Positions 18,980-27,251 of a stretch of DNA of 64,000 nt are shown piece after piece. Made by a program: the position numbers and the translations under genes. Below the pieces are notes generated by a model. That model had not been told where the DNA came from. It was given only the letters and a program-made list of their open reading frames with translations, and searched no databases. Numbering within the stretch: the stretch's first letter is position 1; each line of letters begins with the position of its first letter. Source of the DNA: an uncultured Spirochaetales bacterium (GTDB lineage: Bacteria; Spirochaetota; Spirochaetia; Sphaerochaetales; Sphaerochaetaceae). The stretch is taken from NCBI GenBank assembly GCA_949285905.1, contig CASDZV010000015.1:1-64000 (forward strand). Reading direction: 5' to 3'.

Positions 18980-19017
18980 TCCGGAACAATGCCAGCGCTT
19001 TTTGATATTGTTCCGGA
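18980..19017. repeat. 11-bp inverted repeat after the phosphoribosyltransferase gene
   Basis: TCCGGAACAAT (18980-18990) and ATTGTTCCGGA (19007-19017) form a perfect 11-bp stem with a 16-nt loop. No T-run follows on either strand, so it may act as an RNA stabiliser, a weak terminator, or an operator for the decayed gene downstream. Confidence 0.6.
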
Positions 19018-19041
19018 AATATAAAAACATTCCTTATCGTA

Positions 19042-19047
19042 TATAAT
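19042..19047 (+). promoter_or_regulatory. -10 element in front of the decayed HTH gene
   Basis: Perfect TATAAT whose end is 6 nt from the ATG at 19054, with no Shine-Dalgarno sequence. The same spacing is seen at 1110-1122 and 61656-61668. No clear -35 hexamer was found. Confidence 0.4.
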
Positions 19048-19053
19048 TGATTC

Positions 19054-19395
19054 ATGACCATTCAGGAAGCTTCCAGAAATTGGGGAATAAGTGAACGTCG
19101 CGTTGCGAGGCTCTGTGCTGATGGAAAATGCTACCAAAGAGGGCAGGTGCTGGATTATTCCAGATGAAGCGGAGAAGCCTGCAGACAGTAGAATCAGGAA
19201 TGGCAGATATTCACAATATCAAACTATGTGAGGCTTGTTACAACAAGCTATTATGTTGATAAGACGCTTCTCATTAAAGATGTCATTGATAATAACGCTC
19301 TGGTCTCCTTATTTGGAAGGACGCTGGCGATGGATATGCTGAGGACTTTCTTTGAGAAAACGAAAGCTTCGGTCAAGAGTCTTGTGGAAAATTAA
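19054..19395 (+). pseudogene. Remnant of an excisionase-like HTH gene plus PF09820-type AAA-ATPase gene
   Basis: The first 26 codons read MTIQEASRNWGISERRVARL, a typical excisionase/MerR-like HTH start; the frame then shifts, and the expected continuation WIIPDEAEKPADSR appears in another frame from about 19150. After that, a third stretch encodes TTSYYVDKTLLIKD and AMDMLRTFFEK, matching the N-terminus of the predicted AAA-ATPase/nuclease family PF09820 (usually about 500 aa). The Walker-A RPRRFGKT region is mostly deleted, leaving LFGRTLAM, and the frame stops at 19393-19395. The pair of genes commonly occurs together in gut bacteria; here both are broken. Confidence 0.75.
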
Positions 19396-19412
19396 GGGAT
19401 TCATAAGCAAAA

Positions 19413-19448
19413 ACCCTTCAAGTCATTTTTGAAATAAACCTGAAGGGT
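19413..19448 (-). terminator. Terminator of the lipoprotein operon
   Basis: On the minus strand, ACCCTTCA and TGAAGGGT form an 8-bp stem with a 20-nt loop, followed by TTTTGCTT. It lies 22 nt after the lipoprotein stop codon. Confidence 0.65.
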
Positions 19449-19469
19449 AAAACTCAGTCATAAGAATTT

Positions 19470-20684
19470 TCACTTGATGAAATCAGTAAACGGAGTATCT
19501 GTCTTTGGATCGTACTGATGTATTGATCCTGTGTAACGTCCATTCTCATTCAGTTTTACTGTAACAATCCAGAAGCCGCTCTCCTTTGAAGCCATGAGAT
19601 AATCATCACCATTCGATCCAAGCCATGCAGATGCATATAAGTCATTATCCTCAGAGATATTGAGTACATCAGGTTTTGTGTCTGCACCATCTGGATTGAT
19701 GTAAATGCCGCTTTCGTAAAGATAGCCGACCTTGAGGTTTGTATCAGGATTTACAAATACAGGCATCAAGTCATCCTGTCTGTAGAGATTATCACTGACG
19801 AAATCGTTGTCCTCCATTTTCTCTGTCTCGATGCTGTAAAGGTCTCCTTCAAGAGTAATAAAATATTCTCTGTCAGAACCCATAGCAAGATTGTCATAGT
19901 CACCTTCGCCCAATTTAATTCGCTTCTCAACAGTTGTGCCATCATCACTGATGAAATAGAAGTAGTTGAAATTACTGTAGCCTTTATCTGAGCCGTCAGT
20001 GTATACACGTGCAACACCATCTCCGATTATTCTTCCTGCTTCATGAATTTCAGCACCTCCGGAGATTGTGATACCTTCTATGCCTGCGGTTTCCCTGTCG
20101 ATGAAACCATAATGTTTTGTTCTCTCATCAGGAGTTTTCCCATCGTTCTCACCCGCAAGGCTGAAAGTGACATATGTTCCTGATAAATCGAAGTTATCAG
20201 GTGTGTCCCAGCGGACAATCTGCTCATTCTCAGTTTCAAAGCCGAATGTGATAGGAACACTATGAGTTTGGATGAATTCGCTGTTTATCTTTGTTTCTCC
20301 ATTCAGATCATCGACTGTGGCATAGAAGACAGTGTAATAGTCATTATCTGCAGTGTCATTGAGAGCTGAGAAGAAAATATAATCATCCTTTGCGAAAATT
20401 GGCGCAATTCTGGCATCTGCAAGATTGAACCTGTTTGCGTTGACTACACGCTCGTGTGTGTTCGCACTCATGTCAGCTCTATAGATATTGCCGCCATCAG
20501 ATAGGAAGATGAGATTATTTTCACTGTCAATGCCAAGTACATTCTGTATATTCTTATAGTTCTTAGCAGAGTCTGCGAATTTCTTCTGGAAGACACCACG
20601 GCTTGAATCCAGGTTGCATGCTGTAAGAGCAATAAGAGCAATAAGCGTAATGATTATGTTTTTTTTGTTTATCAGTTTTTTCAT
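19470..20684 (-). CDS. Hypothetical lipoprotein, probable beta-propeller type
   Basis: 404 aa, no family recognised. The N-terminus has a lipoprotein signal, with lipobox LTAC ending at Cys23, so the protein is probably lipid-anchored in a membrane. The mature part is rich in repeated short blocks such as DSENNLIFLSDGGNIYRAD, GDYDNLAMGSDREYFITLEGDLYSI and SAWLGSNGDDYLMAS, a pattern typical of beta-propeller or solute-recognition folds. A ribosome site (AGGTGA) precedes the ATG. It lies 8 nt after the small beta-barrel gene (20693-21301), so the two are co-transcribed and may act together at the cell surface; that is inference. Confidence 0.75.
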   Translation of the reverse strand: MKKLINKKNIIITLIALIALTACNLDSSRGVFQKKFADSAKNYKNIQNVLGIDSENNLIFLSDGGNIYRADMSANTHERVVNANRFNLADARIAPIFAKDDYIFFSALNDTADNDYYTVFYATVDDLNGETKINSEFIQTHSVPITFGFETENEQIVRWDTPDNFDLSGTYVTFSLAGENDGKTPDERTKHYGFIDRETAGIEGITISGGAEIHEAGRIIGDGVARVYTDGSDKGYSNFNYFYFISDDGTTVEKRIKLGEGDYDNLAMGSDREYFITLEGDLYSIETEKMEDNDFVSDNLYRQDDLMPVFVNPDTNLKVGYLYESGIYINPDGADTKPDVLNISEDNDLYASAWLGSNGDDYLMASKESGFWIVTVKLNENGRYTGSIHQYDPKTDTPFTDFIK

Positions 20685-20692
20685 AATTCACC

Positions 20693-21301
20693 TCAGTGCC
20701 TGTAAGAGACAGTCAGCGTTGCAGGAATATATGAGAGTGTCGATATCTTTGCTGTATTGCTTGTGTAGAGTTCCGGAATAAAGAGGAATCCGACGTTAAT
20801 GCCAAGACCCCATTCATCTGTGATGAAATACCTTACACCAGCTTCGACGCTGCACCCGAATGTGAGTTTTGAAGAACCACGGTAGCTTGAATAGACAAGT
20901 CCTGCCCCAAGAGAGATTGGTACTTCAAACCTGCCTTGTACCGGTACTGTCGTCAATTTGGCAAAAATCGGGACATTCGTCGCAACAGTCTTTGATTTCG
21001 CCTGGAAATCGAACTGGAAGCCAAGTTCTCCGCCGATTGCAAGATACGGATTTACGAATACCTGGTATGAAATGGCTCCGACACCTCCGACAGTACTGTT
21101 CGTGTGGCCATCATCTGACGATCCTGGTCCGAATGTCCAGTAAATGTCATCCTCATTATTCGGATCATTGTAGAAGAACGGTACAGTCACGCCTGCTGTG
21201 ATGTTGAATATCTGGGAACCGGAATCATAGTACGGCTCTGCAGCGAACAGAAGACCAGGCAACAAGAGAAGAGCTGCCAGGAATCTAAGCTTTTTCTTCA
21301 T
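20693..21301 (-). CDS. Small outer-membrane beta-barrel protein, function unknown
   Basis: 202 aa. It starts with a signal peptide (MKKKLRFLAALLLLPGLLFA, cleavage near residue 20). The mature protein has alternating strands with Gly/aromatic ends (YLAIGGELGFQFDFQ, VPISLGAGLVYSSYRG, FGCSVEAGVRYFITDEWGLGINVGF) and ends in VSYRH, fitting an eight-stranded OmpA/OmpW-like barrel. Spirochete genomes carry many such small barrel proteins. An AGGAG ribosome site and a strong promoter precede it. It is the first gene of a two-gene operon with the lipoprotein at 19470. Confidence 0.7.
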   Translation of the reverse strand: MKKKLRFLAALLLLPGLLFAAEPYYDSGSQIFNITAGVTVPFFYNDPNNEDDIYWTFGPGSSDDGHTNSTVGGVGAISYQVFVNPYLAIGGELGFQFDFQAKSKTVATNVPIFAKLTTVPVQGRFEVPISLGAGLVYSSYRGSSKLTFGCSVEAGVRYFITDEWGLGINVGFLFIPELYTSNTAKISTLSYIPATLTVSYRH

Positions 21302-21318
21302 TGAAAACTCCTGTGAGG

Positions 21319-21347
21319 ATTATACAGGAACACCGGAGTATAGGCAA
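21319..21347 (-). promoter_or_regulatory. Promoter of the barrel/lipoprotein operon
   Basis: Minus strand: TTGCCT (21347-21342), a 17-bp spacer, and perfect TATAAT (21324-21319), 18 nt before the ATG at 21301, with AGGAG between. This gives a normal leadered mRNA. Confidence 0.7.
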
Positions 21348-21356
21348 AGGGCCTTC

Positions 21357-21385
21357 TTGCAGACAAAGAGTATTTTATCTATGCT
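21357..21385 (+). promoter_or_regulatory. Candidate promoter of folD
   Basis: TTGCAG (21357-21362), a 17-bp spacer and TATGCT (21380-21385), ending 7 nt before the ATG at 21393. No Shine-Dalgarno sequence is present. Hexamers are only moderately conserved. Confidence 0.4.
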
Positions 21386-21392
21386 CTCAATC

Positions 21393-22265
21393 ATGATACG
21401 ACTAGGCTGCAAAGAAGTTGCTGAAAGCGTGCTTTCAGAACTTAAAAGACGTACTGAAGAGTTTATAAACAAAGGAAATAGCGCACCATCTCTTGCTGTT
21501 GTGCTTGTTGGTCATGACGCAGCAAGTGAGACATATGTGAGAAAAAAAGCCGAGGCATGCAAGAGTCTGGGTTTTCTGCATTTTCAGTATAGTTTTGATG
21601 AAGATGTTACAGAGGATGAGATTCTTTCCCTCATCGATGATCTGAACCAGCGCTCAGATGTGGATGGAATTCTTGTACAGTTGCCGCTTCCACCGCATGT
21701 TTCAGAGCAGAGAGTTATTGAGAGAATCAGCGCTGAAAAGGATGTCGATGGTTTTTCTCCAGTGAATGCCGGACGTCTTCTCATCGGGGAAGAATGTTTC
21801 GTTCCATGCACGCCGAAAGGAATCATAAAGACTCTTGAATACTATGGTATCGAGACTGCTGGAAAGAGAGCTGTTGTCATAGGCCGCAGCAATATTGTCG
21901 GGAAGCCAATGGCGGCTCTCCTTATGCAGCGTGGGCTTGATGCAACAGTGACAGTATGCAACACAAAGACACCTGATCTCAGGGAGTACACGCAGAATGC
22001 AGATATCATCATAGTAGCGACAGGAAAGCCCGGGACAATAGATTCCTCTTATGTGAAGGACGGTTCTGTTGTCATAGATGTCGGAGTCAACAGAATCCCG
22101 GATCCATCGAAGAAAAACGGTTTCCATCTCGAGGGAGATGCAGATTATGCTTCTTTTTCAGAGCGGAATGTGTCAATTACTCCAGTACCTGGGGGAGTCG
22201 GGCTGATGACTGTTTCCATGCTTATGTCCAACACACTTGAAGCTGCTGAGAGGAGGAGAGGTTGA
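21393..22265 (+). CDS. folD: Bifunctional methylenetetrahydrofolate dehydrogenase/cyclohydrolase
   Basis: Converts 5,10-methylene-THF to 10-formyl-THF in one-carbon metabolism. The 290-residue protein has SETYVRKKAEACKSLGF with the catalytic Lys, DGILVQLPLPPH, DVDGFSPVNAGRL, the NADP-binding VVIGRSNIVGKPMA, and the C-terminal PVPGGVGLMTV. The start ATG at 21393 is chosen since MIRLGCKEVAESV aligns with family N-termini; upstream starts (21357 TTG, 21381 ATG) lie within or before the candidate -10 box. It overlaps miaB by 4 nt. Confidence 0.95.
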   Translation: MIRLGCKEVAESVLSELKRRTEEFINKGNSAPSLAVVLVGHDAASETYVRKKAEACKSLGFLHFQYSFDEDVTEDEILSLIDDLNQRSDVDGILVQLPLPPHVSEQRVIERISAEKDVDGFSPVNAGRLLIGEECFVPCTPKGIIKTLEYYGIETAGKRAVVIGRSNIVGKPMAALLMQRGLDATVTVCNTKTPDLREYTQNADIIIVATGKPGTIDSSYVKDGSVVIDVGVNRIPDPSKKNGFHLEGDADYASFSERNVSITPVPGGVGLMTVSMLMSNTLEAAERRRG

Positions 22266-23551
22266 AGTTCCTGATTGAATCATATGGCTGCCAGCTTAAT
22301 ATGGCAGAAAGCGCTGCACTGGAGACAATGCTCAAGGGCAGGGGACTGGAGAAGACAGAGGATCCTGACAAAGCTGATGCAGTCATCCTCAATACCTGTT
22401 CTGTGAGGAAAACTGCAGAGAACAGGATCTGGGGGAGGCTTGGATTTTACAGTGCCGAGAAAAAGAAGCACGAGCTTTTGCTGATAATCACAGGATGCAT
22501 GGCAGAGCGCATGAAGGATGAGCTCAGGAAAGAGGCTCCTTATGTCGATGCTGTCATTGGAACGAATGAGAAATCTGAGATACCAGACTTCATCCTGGGC
22601 TCTCCTCTTGAAATGGCTGATGGCTATCATTTCCTCTCCTCATATTATTCCGAAGGAGAATTCTCAAGCTATGTGCCTATCATGAACGGCTGCAATAACT
22701 TCTGTTCATACTGCATTGTCCCATATGTGCGCGGCAGAGAGGTATCAAGGCCTGTTGAGGCAATTATTGATGAAATTAAATTCCTGGAATCGAAAGGTGT
22801 GAAGGAGATCACGCTCCTCGGGCAGAATGTCAATTCATATTCTGCAGAGTACAATGGACGCCATGTTGATTTCCCGACTCTTCTTGAGATTATCACACCA
22901 TATATGTCCTCAATCATCTTTGTGCGCTTTGAGTCCCCGCATCCGAAGGATTTCTCCGATCACCTCATTTCCGTTATCGCAGCAAATGACAAAGTTGCCA
23001 AACATATTCATCTTCCAATGCAGTCTGGTTCTACACGGATTCTGCAGCTGATGAACAGGAAGACGACAAGGGAAAAGTTCATTGATCTTGTCCGCAAGAT
23101 GAAACGTGAGATTCCTGGGCTTACACTATCTACAGATGTGATGACAGGTTTCCCATCAGAGACAGAAAGTGAGTATGAGGAGACACTTTCGATGATGGAG
23201 GAGATGGGCTGTACTGAGGCTTTCATGTATTACTTCAACCCGAGAGAGGGCACGAGAGCTGCAGGGATGGATGGTCAGATAGAGGAGAGCGTGAAGATAA
23301 AACGCCTGGAGCGTCTTATTGATGAGCAGATCCAGCGTCAGGCACGTATCAAGAGCGCGATGCTTCCTTTTACTGCAAAGTGCATCGTGACAGGTATAAG
23401 CCGTGACGATAAGGATCGGTATCTTGCCAGAGGCGAGCATAATGACTACTTCTCATTCTCATCATCTTCTGAGCATAGGAACGGAGATGTTGTCATAATC
23501 GATGCAACAGAGCTTAAAGGAAACACATTCAGAGGTACAGAACATGTCTGA
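22262..23551 (+). CDS. miaB: tRNA-2-methylthio-N6-dimethylallyladenosine synthase
   Basis: Radical SAM methylthiotransferase acting on A37 of tRNAs reading UNN codons. The 429-residue protein has the N-terminal UPF0004 domain with Cys ligands (SYGCQLN, NTCSVR, ITGCMAE), the radical SAM motif CNNFCSYCIVPYVRG, and a C-terminal TRAM-like domain. Translation starts at a TTG overlapping the folD stop (TTGA), with GAGGAGGAGAGG upstream. The enzyme needs i6A made by MiaA, which is not in the window. Confidence 0.95.
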   Translation: MKFLIESYGCQLNMAESAALETMLKGRGLEKTEDPDKADAVILNTCSVRKTAENRIWGRLGFYSAEKKKHELLLIITGCMAERMKDELRKEAPYVDAVIGTNEKSEIPDFILGSPLEMADGYHFLSSYYSEGEFSSYVPIMNGCNNFCSYCIVPYVRGREVSRPVEAIIDEIKFLESKGVKEITLLGQNVNSYSAEYNGRHVDFPTLLEIITPYMSSIIFVRFESPHPKDFSDHLISVIAANDKVAKHIHLPMQSGSTRILQLMNRKTTREKFIDLVRKMKREIPGLTLSTDVMTGFPSETESEYEETLSMMEEMGCTEAFMYYFNPREGTRAAGMDGQIEESVKIKRLERLIDEQIQRQARIKSAMLPFTAKCIVTGISRDDKDRYLARGEHNDYFSFSSSSEHRNGDVVIIDATELKGNTFRGTEHV

Positions 23552-24296
23552 TTTCCAATCGTTTGTAAAGCTTTATGAGAAGAGCAGGAGGATTGCTGTC
23601 CTGACTGGAGCTGGGGTATCAACACTATCCGGTATCCCTGATTTCCGCTCATCCGACGGTCTTTATAGCAAGGAATTCGGCAAGATGAGAGTTGAGTCCA
23701 TACTCGATATAGATTTCTTCACAGAGCATCCTGATGTCTTCTATTCATGGGCAAAGGATTACTGGTATCAGATGGATTCCTTTGAGCCGAATATTATTCA
23801 TACAACTCTTGCAGAGATGGAGAGGAGGGGGAAGCTTTCGGAAGGTATTTTCACGCAGAATATCGACGCACTGCATCAGAGAGCAGGATCCAGGAAAGTC
23901 TATGAACTTCATGGCTCTGTTAAAGAAGGATACTGCATGAAGTGCCACAGCCATTACAGCTACAAGTACATGGCAGATATTGTAAACAGTGGCGCTGTAC
24001 CGGTGTGCGGACAATGCGGAGGACTTGTCAAACCAGATATTGTTTTCTATGGAGAGCCATTGAATACATCTGTGCTGATGAGAGCTGAGAATGCATTTGC
24101 TGCATGCGATTTGTGCATTGTGCTCGGCTCCTCGCTGGTCGTCAATCCGGCGGCAACATTGCCATATATCACGGCAAGAAGCGGTAATGATATCGTAATT
24201 GTAAACAGAGACAAGACATATATCGATGAATATGCTTCACTTCGTTTTACTGACCTGAAAGCATTCTTCGACGAATTCAGAGAATATCTTGCTTGA
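23544..24296 (+). CDS. NAD-dependent protein deacylase, sirtuin (Sir2) family
   Basis: Removes acyl groups from lysines using NAD. The 250-residue product has GAGVSTLSGIPDFRS, TQNIDALHQRAG, the catalytic His in LHGS, and NPAATLP. The Cys4 zinc site is present (CMKC and CGQCGG, with slightly unusual spacing of the second pair). The residues between GIPDFRS and LHGS include YYQ-type differences, so desuccinylase versus deacetylase preference cannot be told. The ATG at 23544 overlaps the miaB end by 8 nt; the ribosome site is weak, suggesting coupling. Confidence 0.92.
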   Translation: MSDFQSFVKLYEKSRRIAVLTGAGVSTLSGIPDFRSSDGLYSKEFGKMRVESILDIDFFTEHPDVFYSWAKDYWYQMDSFEPNIIHTTLAEMERRGKLSEGIFTQNIDALHQRAGSRKVYELHGSVKEGYCMKCHSHYSYKYMADIVNSGAVPVCGQCGGLVKPDIVFYGEPLNTSVLMRAENAFAACDLCIVLGSSLVVNPAATLPYITARSGNDIVIVNRDKTYIDEYASLRFTDLKAFFDEFREYLA

Positions 24297-24319
24297 TCTG
24301 GCTCTTTTCCGTTCCCGTC

Positions 24320-24348
24320 TTGATGATACGTATTCTTTTTGCTATTTT
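24320..24348 (+). promoter_or_regulatory. Promoter of ssrA
   Basis: TTGATG (24320-24325), 17-bp spacer, TATTTT (24343-24348). The predicted start is near 24355, about 11 nt before the mature 5' end, in line with RNase P processing of a short leader. Confidence 0.6.
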
Positions 24349-24365
24349 TATCACAGGACACTTTT

Positions 24366-24732
24366 GGGGGTGTTCTGGTTTCGACTGGCTTTGCCATGCC
24401 GTAGACTGCGGATCAAGAGCTGACTTGTAAAACCGGCAAAAAAAAATTAAATGCAAAGAAAGAAGACGAATACGTCTCTGACGAAGCACTCGCTCTTGCT
24501 GCTTAATCAGCACTGAGCATGGACTGGATGGATTAAGTCCCTGATTCATCCTCTCCATTACGACAGGGGACTTGCCTTTCTCTGTTTTGCCGCGGAGGAA
24601 GGGACGCTAAGGCAATGCCTCACCTGAACGCCTGTTCCGCTGCCGAATGGTGAGTAAGACAGAAGAGGAACTATATCCGTAGACGTTTATGGGTGGACTG
24701 TTAGGACGGGAGTTCGAGTCTCCCCACCTCCA
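24366..24732 (+). ncRNA. ssrA: tmRNA (transfer-messenger RNA), ssrA
   Basis: Rescues stalled ribosomes and tags incomplete proteins for proteolysis with SmpB. The 5' end GGGGGTG (24366-24372) pairs with CACCTCC at the 3' end to form the acceptor stem, followed by a discriminator A at 24732; CCA is not encoded. The tRNA-like T arm (GGGAG TTCGAGT CTCCC) is visible, as is the typical 5' block TTCTGGTTTCGACTGG. The tag frame starts at GCA (24453) and encodes AKKEDEYVSDEALALAA, stopping at TAA 24504-24506. The tag is 17 residues, longer than the usual 8-12. smpB lies 570 nt downstream on the other strand. Confidence 0.97.
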
Positions 24733-24743
24733 TTGAGGAATTT

Positions 24744-25307
24744 ATGGCACCAAAGGTTGACATAAGAGTACAGAAGACAAAGGAGAGGCTGAAAGGCGCT
24801 CTCCTTTCTCTGATGCAGGAGAAGAATATCGACAGAATCAACATCAGTGAGATCTGCCGTCTCTCCGGCATCAACCGCAATACCTTCTATCAGCACTACA
24901 GCGACATAAAAGATATTCTCTCTGAAATAGAAGGGGAGTTCATGGAGGAACTCTTCTCATCAGTGAAGATATCTGAAGAGTCTATCAGCTCTGTGCGCGA
25001 TATCATGGGACTGCTGCTTGAGACGATACAGAATAATCAGGATATCTGTATGCTGCTGTTCTCTGACAACGGTGATAAGAACTTTCTCAGGAACATACTC
25101 ATGTTTGCCCTTCCTTCTGCTGTAGAGAACTGGGTGAATGAGCTTGGAATGGATGAACACAGAGCCACGATGCTCTATTACTATGTGATGGGAGGCGCTG
25201 TGAATGTCATCGAAGCCTGGATAAAGAAGAGCTTTGAGGCTTCGCTTGACGATGTGGCAGAAGAGCTCAATGCACTGATTCTGAAATCGCAGTCAGCATT
25301 CTGTTAG
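24744..25307 (+). CDS. TetR/AcrR family transcriptional regulator
   Basis: 187 aa. An N-terminal HTH (residues 12-55) contains NISEICRLSGINRNTFYQHYSD, a clear TetR DNA-binding motif; the C-terminal part is helical and probably binds a ligand. The ATG is only 11 nt after the tmRNA 3' end and no separate promoter is apparent, so it may be expressed by read-through from ssrA. It converges on smpB with a 4-nt overlap. The target is unknown; no efflux pump gene lies beside it. Confidence 0.9.
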   Translation: MAPKVDIRVQKTKERLKGALLSLMQEKNIDRINISEICRLSGINRNTFYQHYSDIKDILSEIEGEFMEELFSSVKISEESISSVRDIMGLLLETIQNNQDICMLLFSDNGDKNFLRNILMFALPSAVENWVNELGMDEHRATMLYYYVMGGAVNVIEAWIKKSFEASLDDVAEELNALILKSQSAFC

Positions 25308-25762
25308 TAGCTGTTGATTTCCCTCAGCTGACGGCGTGTATCCCTGTTCATGTCGCGTTCCTTGATAGCTTCTTTCTTGTCGCGCACATTCTTGCCTCGT
25401 GCAAGCGCTATCTTCATCTTCACAAGATTTCCTTTGAGATAGATTTCAAGTGGCACAATCGTCAAGCCGCGTTCGTTCACTTTTCTCGTGAATTTCCTGA
25501 TTTCCTGCCTATGTGCAAGAAGCACTCTTTTCCTATCGCTCTGATGATTGAATATGTTCCCATGGGAGTAGGGCTGGATGATGAAGCCTATGAGTATCAA
25601 GGAGCCGTTCTTTGGTACGATATAGCTGTCTGAGAAAGAGCATTTGCCTTCGCGGACAGATTTCACTTCCGTTCCAACGAGTGACATTCCGACCTCAAGC
25701 TCTTCGAGGATCTCATAGTTGAAATAGGCTTTTTTATTCTTCTGTATAACCTTTACGTTCAT
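25304..25762 (-). CDS. smpB: SsrA-binding protein SmpB
   Basis: Binds tmRNA and delivers it to stalled ribosomes. The 152-residue product has the OB-fold with NKKAYFNYEILEELEVGM, GTEVKSVREGK, and the basic C-terminal tail GKNVRDKKEAIKERDMNRD. Its ATG overlaps the stop of the SUMF1-like gene by 4 nt, so the two form an operon. Finding ssrA and smpB within 1 kb is useful confirmation of both. Confidence 0.96.
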   Translation of the reverse strand: MNVKVIQKNKKAYFNYEILEELEVGMSLVGTEVKSVREGKCSFSDSYIVPKNGSLILIGFIIQPYSHGNIFNHQSDRKRVLLAHRQEIRKFTRKVNERGLTIVPLEIYLKGNLVKMKIALARGKNVRDKKEAIKERDMNRDTRRQLREINSY

Positions 25763-27186
25763 TTCCTGCAGACACGGAAGCCTACGAAAGGACTTGTTGA
25801 ATCCTTATCGACTACGCCCACGCTCTCCTTTGTGATGCCATCATCTGAATTGATGAAACTGCCACCCTTGACGATTATGCCATCATACGGATAATTCTCG
25901 CCAAGCTCAAGGGCTTTGTCGTAATCAAAGCGCATCAGAGGGATGAACGGGGTTGATGTCATCTCCCACAGTCCACCCATCATTGCATGTGGCGAAGTGT
26001 CTTTCCAGTCATCATGCGTGAGGGTCGTCACATATTCCTTGTCGTTTGCAGAAAGCGCGGCAACATACCATTCACCCTCTGTCGGGAGGGTGTAAGTCCT
26101 GCCGCTTGTCTCGCTTCTCCATCTGCAATAGGCTTCTGCCGCATAGTATGAGATGTTCCTGACTGGTTTTGAGGACATGATGGATGAGGAGAGCACTATG
26201 CCGCTAAGATAGCCGCTGTCCACCATTCCATCAGCTATGAGATTCTCAAGATTCGAGCGCTTCCAGTACGGGTTGCTGTCAACAAACAGCGCGTACTCAT
26301 ACTCAGTGACCATATGCTCGGCAATTGAGAAAGATGGAACAGTGATTGTTACTGGATTCTCAACGCATTCAGGGTAATCTGCAGCGCTCTCATCTCCCAT
26401 TTCCACTGTCATTTCCGGGAAACTGTAGAAGCCACGTTCATAATCGCCCTGTGTCGTGACTTGCTCCGAATCTCTCAGAACGTTGCACCCTTCTCCGCTG
26501 TATATAGCTTCAAGCTTCCCGTTCAGCGCTTTGATTTCAGGTGTGAGATATGATGTATTCCCGTCTGAGAGGATTGAGAGCGCGTTAAGATAATCGCTGT
26601 ACATAACAGATGAGGTGATGTGCATTGCCCCATAGAGAAGTTCATTTCCTATGTTCTCAAAGCCAAGGGCGAGAGCATTGTGAGCAAAATCTGAAAAGAG
26701 GGGAGGATAGTGATAGCTCCCATCATAGTCAATGACTGCGGACCAGGATGCGACAGAGGAGAGGAAATGCTCTCTGACTTCCCTCTCAAGCTCTGGAGAG
26801 TTTTCAGCGTTGAACTCGATCACATCTGTCTTGTGAGTGAAGATCGTGAAGAATATACGATGCGGGACATGTGCTTCTGTCCTTCCTGCTTCAATGCCAT
26901 CTACAAGGAACGTGAATGTGTAATCACCGGAAGGAAGACGGTACATGGAACCCTCTGATGATCCGATGTATTTGCCATCCCCTGTGTAAATCGCAGTATT
27001 TACAGTATTTGTCTCGAACCGGACATATCCGCTTCCAGATAACAAGCCTGGCATGACGCAGACCAGGAAGAAGAGGATGACTACAGTCGCGGCTATTCCT
27101 GCAAGTATGAATATCCCTGGCCTGATTCCATGTATGCTCTTCAGATGTACCGGCTCAACCTCTGGAAGAGCTTTCTTTTTTCCCAT
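25759..27186 (-). CDS. Membrane protein with PEGA-like and SUMF1/FGE-sulfatase-like domains
   Basis: 475 aa. A transmembrane helix (about residues 27-50) is followed by a PEGA-like beta domain (about 55-125; SGDYTFTFLVDG), a middle region of unknown fold, and a C-terminal SUMF1/formylglycine-generating-enzyme-like domain (about 280-475) with MVTEYEYALFVDSNP, TLPTEGEWYVAAL, GGLWEMTSTPF and KGGSF...VGFRVCRK. Such proteins in spirochetes are usually surface/periplasmic and not true sulfatase activators; activity is unknown. The ATG at 27186 is preferred over one at 27225, which would lie before the predicted promoter. No ribosome site is present, hinting at a leaderless mRNA. Confidence 0.75.
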   Translation of the reverse strand: MGKKKALPEVEPVHLKSIHGIRPGIFILAGIAATVVILFFLVCVMPGLLSGSGYVRFETNTVNTAIYTGDGKYIGSSEGSMYRLPSGDYTFTFLVDGIEAGRTEAHVPHRIFFTIFTHKTDVIEFNAENSPELEREVREHFLSSVASWSAVIDYDGSYHYPPLFSDFAHNALALGFENIGNELLYGAMHITSSVMYSDYLNALSILSDGNTSYLTPEIKALNGKLEAIYSGEGCNVLRDSEQVTTQGDYERGFYSFPEMTVEMGDESAADYPECVENPVTITVPSFSIAEHMVTEYEYALFVDSNPYWKRSNLENLIADGMVDSGYLSGIVLSSSIMSSKPVRNISYYAAEAYCRWRSETSGRTYTLPTEGEWYVAALSANDKEYVTTLTHDDWKDTSPHAMMGGLWEMTSTPFIPLMRFDYDKALELGENYPYDGIIVKGGSFINSDDGITKESVGVVDKDSTSPFVGFRVCRK

Positions 27187-27193
27187 GAAAAGA

Positions 27194-27246
27194 ATAGTCA
27201 GACTTTTGCCATATCTTGTCAACAAACTGGAGAGGGTGTACCCTCT
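27194..27246. promoter_or_regulatory. Divergent overlapping promoters (SUMF1-like gene and lepB) with inverted repeat
   Basis: Minus strand: TTGACA (27222-27217), 17 bp, GACTAT (27199-27194), ending 7 nt before the ATG at 27186. Plus strand: TTGTCA (27216-27221), 17 bp, TACCCT (27239-27244), ending 7 nt before the ATG at 27252. The two -35 boxes overlap. AGAGGGT (27231-27237) and ACCCTCT (27240-27246) form a 7-bp inverted repeat across the lepB -10 region, a possible operator. Confidence 0.45.
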
Positions 27247-27251
27247 TGAAC

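Noticed and set aside
18980-19017. Inverted repeat as a standard intrinsic terminator
   Set aside because: There is a long loop and no T-tract after the stem on either strand, so it is listed as a repeat instead.
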